In this document: positions 31,047-42,519 of the stretch, piece after piece
How positions within the stretch are numbered: the stretch's first letter is position 1
Layout: the number at the start of each line of letters is the position of its first letter
Notes under the pieces: model-generated
Database searches by the model: none
The model's input: only the letters and a program-made list of their open reading frames with translations
Told to the model about the DNA's origin: nothing
Program-made: the position numbers and the translations under genes
Assembly: GCF_000003815.2 (NCBI RefSeq)
Contig: NC_049987.1
Span: forward strand, 19,812,614 to 19,876,613
Reading direction: 5' to 3'
Origin: Branchiostoma floridae
Taxonomy: Eukaryota > Chordata > Leptocardii > Amphioxiformes > Branchiostomatidae
DNA: 64,000 nt

Positions 31047-33763
31047 AGGGGGTCCTGGTCTTCCCGCGGGAACACGGCTTGGTCTTCGTACTCTTCCTCC
31101 CCGAATGCAAACTCCATAATGCCGTACGCCCATGCCAAATGAGTAGAATGTATCGCAGTAGCTGTTATCATAGTCGTCGCAGTCTTGATCCCGGTAGCAG
31201 TACTGAAACTGTCAAACAGACGATATACGTAAGACCTGACAGCAAATGATATAGATGGTTCTTGAAAATTGACAAATAGTGTAAAGGATATAAAATGAAC
31301 ATGCTTTATTATAGAAAATCCTTACCCGACATAGCCCATAGTCTTGGAACAAGAATGAATGTTTGTCACAGACTTTTGCTGCATCACAATCACTGTCACT
31401 GTAGCAATAGGGCTGGTGGGGACCAAGAAACACAAACAAGTTTATCAATAAAATAAAGATATTGGGATGATTTACATGTTTTTGGCCTGGATATAGAACA
31501 CTTGAAATATATATTTAACTTTCTGTTTACTGAAGGCAAACGCCTCGGTAGACGAGACGTCAGAGCATGAGTGAGGGCAGGATAGGAATGCTTTAATCTT
31601 TAATCCTCAAACATACAGGGACCTGGTTGTCGTCTTCATGTTGAAAGGCCTACAGATCAGAAAATGAAAACATTGCGAATATGCCTACATCTTGAGTCGT
31701 CTAGGTGAAGAAGAAAATACCTACCGATCTTGGCGACCTTTTACATAGTCCATAGTTGGTGTCCCTGTAGTAGTCGCAGTAGGTATTGCCGTCGCAGTCC
31801 GCATGGCTGTAGCAGTACCGAGGCTGATAGGAAAATTAAATCATTGATAGATCAATCAACCACATAAATGGAGATAATGCAATAACATAAAAAGAATATT
31901 TCTCTTTGCATGCTACAGTGCTTTCTAATCAATACATCAAATTATACCAACTTGGCTTAACGTCAGTGACTGACAATTAGTTAGAAAGAGGATCCCTTTG
32001 AAAGCCATTTATCAAGTTTTCAAGACAACTGTTCTCAGTAACGTCAGCAAATCTTACCCTGCAGATTCCTCCACCAAAGTAGAATCTTCCATATGTTATT
32101 GTGTCGCAAAATGTAGATGGGCCACAATCATTGTCCGAGTAGCAATAGGTCCTCTGAAAACCAGCAAAGTAATTTGATGTAAACGACGTTGAATGATGAG
32201 CGTGCAACCTGTAACATCTGAACCTAAGGAAAACTCAGAAAGCTACAATTAGAGCTAAGGTCTAAGAAATTTAATCAAATTGGAATGGAAGGAAATGATC
32301 GTCAAACTCTAAATGAAAATGTTTTTGTATGAGGTGCGCTAGGGGTATTGCTGGGGTAAATAGCAAACCCTTAGTCTGGTTGGGCGGTCACTGTTCCGAA
32401 CACACGTTCCGTACTGGCCGAAGATCTGGGCGTCACAGTAGCTGTATGCGTCACAATCGACGTCGCTGTAACAGTATCGGGCAGCCTGGCAGAAAACATA
32501 GTACAAAGCGAGTGAAACGGAAGCAGGGTTAGTGCTTGCAAAGTCACATTGTGTCGTTAGAAAGCTTCTATGTCGAATAAAAGCTGAGCATGGAGAGTGT
32601 TAGGTTGCTTGCTTGTTTGTTCAGCGTACATTCTGGTCGCTAAGCGCTGAATTCTAGTGGAAAACATCGGATCGCACAAATAATAGAGACGAAAATTGAC
32701 TGATACTCACTTGAGGTGATAGCTGTTCCGAAGCACCACCGCGAGGCTACCGCGTCACTGCGCTAAATCGGCCATCTTTTCCAGGAGGACCCGGATGTAG
32801 GACCCGGATGTTCTTACCACAAAACTTCGTTTCCGAGGCTACGTCATCGAACGGGGCGAGGAGCTGTAACGCTGTGCCTTACACAGATGTAGTTGAGTGT
32901 AAAAAGAAATCTTTGGAGAGGACTCCGCCGAAACCTGCAGCTATGTCCGCCATATTGTGGTGCAAGGTGAGGAGGAATGTGACCTGAAAGCAGCTGCCAG
33001 GTTTGCGGTCCCTTCCAAAACGCGACATCACAGCAAACATGCGGTTGAGCTTCGGTACAGCCATAACCTTAAGTGATTGCTAGATGTTAAGTTCTAGCAT
33101 GAGAAGTAAATAGTCTACGATCCGTACCTCCAATGGTATGTTCTTCAAGCAGAGGCACTGGCCTAGTCAAACTCAGCTTGAGAACAGATTTTGTAATATG
33201 ATATCTATGCACATATCTTGTAACACTGAAAACTGGGTCATGGAAGGTTTTTTTCCTGCTCTAACAAGGGCAAGTTTAAAACAAGTTAAGAAAATCTTTA
33301 TCATGACAATTTCCTTATTTTTCTTTTAATCTTTTTTTGGGATATCACCCTCTTCTCCCCATCGTTCATGTATAATCAATACACATTATAGGTGCCAATA
33401 TGGCGGACATGCTTGTATTTTTCTGCACTGATTCATTTACTTTTACTTCGTATCACTTGCTGTTCTTTCAGACGTAAAACTTTATCGTTAGATTCCATTT
33501 CGGTTAACGTAATCAATCATGAAATACATACCAGTTTATAAAACTATAAAAGATATAATAGTTTTTTTTTTTTCATTTTGAAGAAATACAACAGCAAACT
33601 TGGACAATTAAAAGCAACAGATGCTGCATTCAATGACAATGTACATCTATCTTTCAGATGTGTGGCTGGAAGACGTCTTACCGACACAAGCTGTGCCGAT
33701 CCCACCACAACAGCCGTCAGGAACAACAGTAATCCGCAGGTCCCCATGCTTCTTCTTCTTCTT
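31047..33763 (-). CDS. Signal-peptide exon plus five single-module 4-Cys exons
   Basis: Exons (minus strand): 33763-33682 (ATG at 33747), 32485-32396, 32153-32058, 31823-31725, 31412-31326 and 31208-31047. All coding joins are phase 0. The first gives a typical secretory signal (MGTCGLLLFLTAVVVGSA, then QLVS) and follows the acceptor TTCCTTCCAG, so an upstream 5'UTR exon is expected. Each further exon is one module of about 29-54 residues: YCYSD-x-DC, then YC/FC/VC, then GxC(R/K). The last exon continues into a basic Arg/Pro/Gly tail. Exon 32485-32396 lacks a GT after its expected end (CGG|AACAGT). The chain may continue into cassette B at 28906, or end at a tiny exon 30994-30971 (MLQTSMK-stop) after a 52-base intron. 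Secreted; function unknown. The pattern loosely recalls the start of Dickkopf-type cysteine domains, but this is only suggestive. Confidence 0.7.
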
Positions 33764-34886
33764 CTGGAAGGAACGATAAGAAATAAAGCAATGTTGTTAT
33801 AATGAATTATGAATTGTCAAATCGGAGAGGATTCTGAGCGGCTGACCCACGAGTATGATTAATGAACTTGCGCAGGAGATCTACATTCTCGGAGATGATT
33901 TCTGTGTGCTCGCCAGTTGCGTTTTCGACAGTCGCCAGACGGTCAGAACCCTATCTTGCACCCCCAAAAATGTCACTGTTTGCACTTCACATGGAACCGA
34001 TGTCTCTGAGCCCGCGACCTTGTCAGAGTCGAGCTTGAGGATAAAATTAATCGGTCTCCACTCGACACATCCTTCATGTCAGACCAAAGCAGACGATTTG
34101 GTAGACAATCGTCGGCGCAACGACAGCGCAACGACAGCTTCGATGATGATGTTGGTAAGGGGTCTTAAGGGATTGTAAGAATCGTTGCTACGTGTTGACT
34201 TTTGTCTCCAGGTGCACAACTAACTCTTTCTTTCATATACGGTAAGAAATTGTCACCAAACCTTTGAATCTTATGGTCCAAGACGGCGATATGGCGCGAC
34301 AATGCATGTCGATATGGCATTTGGCATGGATTTGCAGAGAAATTTTGGCATCTCCGAAACTTACACTGTCTGCCTAAAATACATTTTACACCGCCTCGCG
34401 AACCAGTGGAAGCTGCCAGCTCACAAGTTTATTTTGCGTACCTACCATTTTTCATCGGGTCACTACAAGATGATGATCCAAAATATTTTATAATTAAATG
34501 CATAATGCTGCTTCTGCTTGGTAACATTGATGACGCCTCATTTAGTACATAAGTAAATCAACTCCGACATAAACTATGTTGGATGGCATCCTGGCTAGCA
34601 ACTAGAGACTATAGGACATTAGGACGTTCATGTGGTGTCATTACAGCAAAAATAAACGTAAGAAACAAAAGCTGGAGCGTTGATCCCTGAACACTTGGTA
34701 GGATACGAGTTGAAGAAGCATGGCGGTTCTAAACGTGACATCTACTTTATTCTGTAACCCGGAGTAAAAGAGACGCCTGGGTTAACATTTACAGTCATCT
34801 TTTCTGATATCTTGAAACAACCGCTGGATGACAATTCAAGACTTATGTTAACGCTGAACATTACGACTAAAAGACTGAACTCCTTA

Positions 34887-35130
34887 ATACCCCTTTCCTA
34901 CCAGAACGGCGCACCCGCCGCGCTCTCTCTGCGACCTAATATTTTACAGATTGCTCAACGAATTGTACAGAAAAGAAACGAATCTCTTTACACTTTGTGT
35001 GTTTTTTTGTCTTCTCAGTCACACTTAGACGTTTTGTATGATATACACAGTGTAAAACCGAAGGTTATACATACCCTATTTAGGTCGCAGTGGGAGCGCA
35101 GCGCGATCTCCGTCTAGTGGAAAAGGGGCC
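34887..35130. mobile_element. MITE family 1, copy a
   Basis: Terminal inverted repeats (ACCCCTTTCC.ACCAGAACGGCGC and GCGATCTCCGTCTAGTGGAA) flanked by TTA on both sides (34884-34886 and 35131-35133). The interior contains AGTCACACTT and is non-coding. Confidence 0.82.
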
Positions 35131-38100
35131 TTACTGGGTCCACGAATAAAATAATACACCATAGCAGTCCCGTTTGGCGTGTCTAATAGTGTGTATGGAG
35201 ATCACAGATACTTGCTGGCGATGAACGTTCCTGAACAAGCAAGTTCCTTGAAGTCACATCCCTCCTTAAAGAAAGATAAACATATGATCTAAAGCGTGGT
35301 GTTTGCCTTGGCAGTGCAGTAGTATATCATGATATCGAGAGGAGAAAGACGATCTTCATCCCTTCAAAAGTCGTTTAGAAACTACAAATAAGTCTGTTTC
35401 GTCTTCACATGTTACACCGGCAATGCCAAAACCCCTTTGGATCGTCTGGCCGAGTCTAAAACCCATCCGCTACGAACTGCATTAGATAGATTAATTGTCA
35501 TGGAAGAAGCCTGTAGTTTCTAAGAAAAATCTTGTGCTAGCATTATCCCTATATTATGCGCTGTGTATTTCATCTGTATTGTTAAAACATTTTTTTTACT
35601 ATCCGACTGCAGTTTGCAGGAATGACCAGTAGACTGTTTCTATGACCTTACTTTATGTAGACAGAACACGTGACTCAGACACCAGTAGGTTATAAGTTGC
35701 AGGTCGTCTATGGCGAAGCCCCCCCCCCCTCCCAGAAAATTTTGATGAGTGCAAATTGTGGGTGGGGCATTACGAGTTTAACTTTGGTTCAGAACAAGAC
35801 ATTTTGTGTGCATGAGGCTTGGAAGATCTCACTTAGAACGTTGATCAACTCCAATGATCTATATCCAATGAGTTCCGTCCATAAAGGAAGGATATTTCAA
35901 TATTTCAAGACACCCTCCGTGATACGAGACGGTGAGGTATGTCTCCTGCTGGTCCTTTAAATACTTGGTCTACCACTCAGACCAAAAACATTTATAAGAA
36001 AAACGTATCACTTACCGCAAAGTTAACTCGTGTCCCTGTCACAACAAACTTTATTTTCAGAGAGAGGATTCAATTAGTTGGATTAAAATGCCACTGAGGT
36101 CAAGAATAACATCTCAGGGGTAAGAATCTGATGGACAAATATTTCGGCCAACTGTGAGTTGCACGCAACAGCATTTCTAACTCTCATCTACCTGGTGCAT
36201 CGGCAATCACAAGTGTGCGGCCGCTTTTCTACAACTCCTAGGATACCCATAGCATACATAGCATGCCTAGGACAGTTCTGTTGCAGTACCAAGGTCACAC
36301 ATCAGGGCCCACAATTAACTTTGACCATTGTCTTCCCAACCGCCGTCCGCATCCCAAATGTCATTACATTCCATCTGATGTTCTTAAGTTATGCTGACCA
36401 CAAATATTGCAAATAACACACATCAAAAACAATGACTCAATCTCAAAGGAGGTAAAAAGCATAGCACAAAGAAAGAAACTATCATTTCACATTCAAGGAA
36501 CTTTAGTTATGGAGGCACGACGCTCATTTCTAGGAACAGGTACAATTTTTAGTAAGCCAGCATTTATGTAAAACTAATGCCACATTGCGCATTTACATTG
36601 TAATGCTATCCAGACAGTCGTGGCCAAGGCTTCCTGACCATTTCCGCTTCTGTTCAAAATTCGGTGCCAAAATCATCCTCTACCTTTCAGTCGGGACGGA
36701 TTTTGCGTGCGGACTTGGCGAGAGACGCTTTAGATTTGCACCGTATGACTAGTCTCTCCCTGTGCTTAACATGCTCGGGAGAGTAAATGAGGATGTCGGT
36801 AAATATGACCACTGTTACATTTGCTTTGCGTCTTTCCCAAAACGACGAAATGCATGTTTCGTATATACGCCACAGAGTCGTGGACTGTTATTTTCACTTA
36901 TTCCATGCGACTTAGATATATAAAACACTAACAAGTATGATGAACTATGCCATTATCCTTAATGAGACAACTGTTTTAGAGCCTGACTGTGATCTAGAAT
37001 AGATTGGAATATTCAAAGTCATGCACATCAATATCCAAGATACAACGAAACCTTCGTCTTGTCTAATTTCTCACACTTCCTTTATGCTCTATTATCTCCT
37101 CAGCAAATTGTCTTTCTGTTTGACTTGTCTATCTAAATCGAGAGCTATGTACTGAGACCATGAAGTTGTGAAAACAACCTTCGTTTAGTGGCCATGGCAG
37201 ACATTTCAACCATGTAATGTATGCTGGCGAATGGGATGCTATGTCCTGGAATAGAGGCACGTACATACTGTCTCGTTCCATGTTTGTTCATGTTGGCCAA
37301 ACAATGAGGAACTTTCACGAAGTCTTCTATCCTCTTTTGTGTCACGTTAGCTCCTTCCTATGAATGTCTAAGCTGACCGTGTGATGTGTTAAGCAAGCTT
37401 TAAGGATATCTTGCATATACCGATTTCAATACAAAGCCATTGCATTATAATCCAATGTAAAATTTTAGCGTTGTGTATTTGCGTTGCTGCAGTCGCCAGA
37501 CTTGGTTGAATGGATGTTTAAAAGCAAAACATTTCTGTAGCACTAATAGTTCCGAACGGAAGTTTACCATGGAACGTCGTCAACATCAAGGCAGAAGCAT
37601 CAACCGAACTCGTGTTTATTTGCGGCAACGGACTTTTTGACAAGCCGTGAAGCAGTCGCAAGCACGTGTCAGACTGTTTTCCAAACAACAGTGTGGTGTT
37701 AGGGCGGCTAATCTGGTCACTACCCGCCGGTGCCGAGCCATGGTCTGCACTCCACAGTTTCCCTACCAATCTAACCATATCGCACCAACAACTTTGCATG
37801 TATAACACACAGAGACTAAGATATCTTACAGATGAGACGAGACCACATTATACTGCAGTGGTATCCATCTAAGCGCACAACTATGGCCCGACTCTTTGAT
37901 GTCGATTCAAAATCCATCCGGCCCTCCCTAAGTCAACTGAAGCACGGACTCGGTATGCGAGGGGCAATATTGCTTTTCGGTAGGAGCGTTTGGTGACTGT
38001 GGAAATCTTTTAATTTCGCAGCAAACATATAAAGAAACCGATGATCTGGCTCTTAAACCTCATGCAAGCTTTCGGGCAGCTATCACATACGATAAAGCAA

Positions 38101-38579
38101 CACCACTTGTTCTCCTCATATTCAGCAAAATGAAGCGATCAAAGTTTAAAGAGAGCATCTTTGAAACGTAGAACCTTACTGTCCATAAGACATAAGGACT
38201 AACATTTGTGTTCTCAGAAATAACGTTTTGATGGGGGACACTTCACAGTGTGCTCATCATTTTTCAAGATATTGCCAAGAACGCCCAAACAAACATTCTA
38301 AATGGAAAATTTCACAGACTTTTTAGAGTGTACGGTGCAGCTTGATAGCTGGATGCAATCTTCTCAAGTGCGTTTTAAAAGAGCAAGAAATCAGAGAGAG
38401 TAGCGCCCAGCGCTCGTTCATACTCCAATCTTAAGCTACCAACAAAACGATCAGCATCAACTAAGAGGTAAATTTAACAATAGCGCTCAGGTAGTTGCGG
38501 AAAATATCAGAGCTACCAACTAAATAATGAAGAGACCGAAATGTTAAAACAAATTCACAGCACAGACTAAAAATCAGTG

Positions 38580-38830
38580 GAAAGAAACCACTACTTACCC
38601 TTGCAGCCTGTACGGAGAGGAGCACAAGTGGTAGAGACCTTCTCTTCTCGGCTACAAGTCAGTCGTTCTGTGCACTCAGGCTGCGGACCTCTAGATATAC
38701 TCCCCCAAAGAAAACACCGGCGCGAATTGGCACCCCCGCCAGGCACCTATCCTCTCCAGGAGCCTGCGCGTGCTGGAACTTGACCTCCTGATGGCTATAA
38801 ATGGTGCTGCGGCTTGGCACCATGTGCAGG
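38580..38830. promoter_or_regulatory. Possible promoter / 5'UTR exon
   Basis: GC-rich segment. TATAAAT at 38796-38802 would suit a plus-strand start; the minus strand reads TTTATAG there. On the minus strand, sequence from about 38770 down to 38597 ends at a near-perfect 5' splice site (AAGG|GTAAGTAG). This fits a non-coding first exon for the signal-peptide exon at 33763. Orientation is not settled. Confidence 0.3.
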
Positions 38831-41800
38831 ATTGTCGCGTGACCTGCCTGCCAAGATGAGAGAAATTTAGCCTTTCCTCCGTCAGGGGTGGCCGGGGAGA
38901 CCACGCCTCCACAGCTCGGCGCGCGGGTAGCCTTACAGCGCACACAGGGGCGAAATGTAGACCTCAGGTGCGAAGGCACAGCTATGTCGAAATCGCGCGA
39001 AGTTAGCGGCTGCGGCGTGGTTGGACGTCTGGTATTACTGGGTGCGGGGTTTGCCCGTCCATATGCATCGCAGCGGCCTTAAACTTGACTTGAACTCAGT
39101 ATGTGTGGTCATAAATCCGACGAAGCAGCAGACGCAAATCCGTGATGCCCCACACGTCTACTTGACAGTTGTGTACAAACTGGTGACAGGCAGTCTCAAA
39201 GTGAATGTCAAATCACCGGATATGGGTTATTCCACCATCATCTTGTTGTTGTGATGACTTGGTAATTAGAAAATAAACACAGAAAGAAAACATGACACAA
39301 TCCGATTGGATTGTGCATTTGCACAGGGAAGAAAATGTGGCACTGGTTTCATTCGTGACCGCTGACGTTGTTTCCACTGAAGTGATTAATCACTTCATGC
39401 CGATTGATGGATATATGGCCTCTGAAGTAGGCGAATCTTCATGATAGCGCTATGGTTCTACATTCCCCTTTCTGTTTGGCTTCAATACTTGCTTGACAAG
39501 CTTATCTTAATAGAGAGCCTTTAACGTAATTCGGCTGGCTAACGATTTCCCCTGTAGATTGTTGGGTGATATAAGAGATCATCTCTTAGCTGAAACCACC
39601 TCATCTTTCCTTCCGAGTCACTCTCATAAACTTGGACCCACAAAATACTCTGATAGGTGAGATTCAAACTTCATCACCTCAGAAAGGTATTTCTCTACAA
39701 CGTATCTGTAATGGTCTTCATTTCGTATAGTAATACCAACCATGTCTAAATTCTAGTTCGTAACAACAGCTCCACATCGTCTATTGCTAAATAGTCTACT
39801 TCGTGAGTCTTGGTACAGAGGACTGGGCAGATAAACGAGTTACAACTACAAGTAATTGAAGAATACGGATAGACAGCGAGTACAAAGTTAGCCCTCTGCC
39901 CCGCAATAGTGGAAAGTTGACCATCTACTCAAGACATGAGAGGTGAAAAAGACAAGAGATTACGAGTACGACAGATTATACCAAGAGATCTCAACATCCA
40001 TAGACATTACGCAGTTACACAACATTCAACTGGCTAGTCCATAGTTTCAATTGGTACATATTGCCTTCATATTCGTACTTTGTGTGGAAAGTCTGAAACT
40101 TTTGAATTTCATCTGAATGTAGCGGGGGAACGGTAGATGCTTCATTAAAAACTGGACGGAAACATGTATCTATCACATTATGAACCTCATGAACATTATG
40201 AAGATCGTTGTTTATGTTGTGGTATAAATATAGCACTTTGGTCGCGCTTAAAATACTGCTTCTTCAAGTAAATGTTCAGAAAGGCATGATATGGCAGTTA
40301 TACCTCTTTAATATCCTTAAATCAAACCCGCTGACAACCGCTTATCTCTGTAAATATCCTTTATCCCTCATTTCACTCTCTAATTCAAGTTGATCGGTGT
40401 GTTACCGCAAAGAAACATCCGATGTTGTGGTAACTTTAACCCCTGCTCAACCACACCACGAGACGTGTTTATATCGTCCACTAGTGGTGGAACTAGTCTG
40501 TTGCTACAGATTACGGCGTTGTCATCTTTTCACTCCTCGTGGTTACAGCGCAAACATGCGGGGCTGTTGGTGCCGGACTCGGCGTGGTAGATAGATGAAA
40601 GGGTCTCTGTGTGAGACAGGGGGACGTGTTTGGAAGTATGTCAGTCATCTTAGCTTTAATTCCAGGAGGAAAACATGGAAAAGAACTTCTAGGCCTCCTC
40701 TGGGAATCTTCTATTAGACTGTTAAGTGCAGGATAAGACAGATAGCTTTCTGGAATGTCGGGTTCAGTGAATGTAGATTCTTGGTATCGCAGTATTTGTG
40801 GGTTTATTTGTGGGCTTTACATTTGAAGCTAACATTTGGCTTCAAACACCTCAAACCCAATCCGTCTTTCCAGATTTTTCCACAGAACTTAAAAGTGTGC
40901 TATATCTTGTGGATGATCCCATACCTTGCAACATGAGAAATTTTTTATTACCCTGACCTTTTTTGCACTATAATGATACTTTAGATCGTACAACAGATGC
41001 ACACAGGACGTGCTAGACCTCACATGAAACACATAGTCCATCCCCTGCTGGGAACAGTCTGCAGTGAAAGTATCTTTAGCCTCTACCTATCTATCCCCTG
41101 GAGTGAGAGTCACTCATCTCTCATCATTAATTTCCTGTTCCTGCTTATGTAAGATGTTTTTCCTCGTCAAGACTACGTGTGACGCAGGAAGGTGTCACTC
41201 ATCCTCCCCCGCCTCACGAGCGCGGCAACATGTAGAAGTACAAGCTTTACAATACAAGTAAACCTTTATTGTACAGCCAGCAACTAGTGTAAACTTTGTC
41301 TTGCAACTTTTGATATGTTGGTTAGACATCCTGGTATTAAGATACGGAATGTACATGTGTAACAGTTTCTCAAGCAACTTGATAGTATCCAGTTGCTTGA
41401 GGAACTTTTCTCTTAAATAGGTAGGTGTCCCTGAATTATGGATTTGGAAAATGCTAAATTGGAACAGAGAATCAACAAATGTACTCGAATCATGCATCTC
41501 TTGCTATTATGTATTTTGTACAATGTATGTAGAATTGCGTATATAGGCTTATATTATAAGACTCATTAGGACCTTATACTGTATCTGCATGTGTTATATG
41601 AATTGTCCGACCCTTGCCTCTTCTCTCTTGCCCCAATGACATTTTTTCTTAAATTAGAAGTTGCCCTTCCACAAAGATTTACTGTAATAGCTTCCAATTA
41701 GACATCTTCTCGGTTGTAGTCTTAGTATATGTGGTTATATGTAGGGCTGATCATGACGACTTTGGAAAAACGATTTCAGATAAAATACTTAGATCATCAA

Positions 41801-42151
41801 GTCTAGATTTGTTAGCTTCCTGTTAATAAAAAATATACGAATGAATAAATGGCCCACTTATGAAGACATCTGAAGGTTACGTGGAGTATCTGGTATACAG
41901 ATGTTGTAAAATACTGTGAAACACACTGTGTGGCATTCTTTATTCACGTGTTCCATCCGAATAATGTGAAGTGCAAACTGGTAACACTAGAATATGAGGT
42001 TTCGGTAGTAGTTAACGGGGTGTATTTAATTCTAATTCATATTTGATTACTCCATCTTCCGACTGAAATTTCGGCTGGAAATGCGAATTTGCTGGAAACA
42101 TTTTGGAGCAACACTTTATAGCGAACATTTTTTGTTAAATCATCTTGGTTA

Positions 42152-42394
42152 TACCCTCTTTCCACTAGGACGGCGCTCTCGCCGCGCTCTCTCTGCGACC
42201 TAAAATTTGACAGATCCTTCAACGAATTCTATAGAAAAGAAACGAATCTTTTTACACCTTGTGCGTTTTGTTGTCTTCTCAGTCACACTTTTATGTTTTG
42301 TATGATATACCAAGTGTGAAAGTGAAGATTACACATATCCTATTTAGGTCGCAGTGAGAGCGCAGCGCGATCGCCGTCTAGTGGAAAGGGGGCC
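42152..42394. mobile_element. MITE family 1, copy b
   Basis: Ends ACCCTCTTTCCACTAGGACGG and CCGTCTAGTGGAAAGGGGGCC, with TTA at 42149-42151 and 42395-42397. It lies just downstream of the decarboxylase stop, within its presumed 3'UTR. Confidence 0.85.
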
Positions 42395-42519
42395 TTACAA
42401 TTAACCATTGAGGAATAGCTGGTCAAAACATTTGAAGTCAAATTAACTCTTAATCTTGAAAATGCCAAACCTGTCCAATAATGTTTGTAACATTTTAACA
42501 TTAGATTTTACCTAAACGC

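Larger units (their letters stand above)
33764..42519. other. Long intergenic or 5'-intronic stretch, no coding gene seen
   Basis: Apart from MITE copies at 34887-35130 and 42152-42394 and a GC-rich patch at 38580-39060, I see only short chance frames. On the minus strand GCTGCAAGG|GTAAGTAG at about 38596 is a strong donor after a GC-rich segment. It could end a 5'UTR exon of the gene starting at 33747. Confidence 0.4.
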
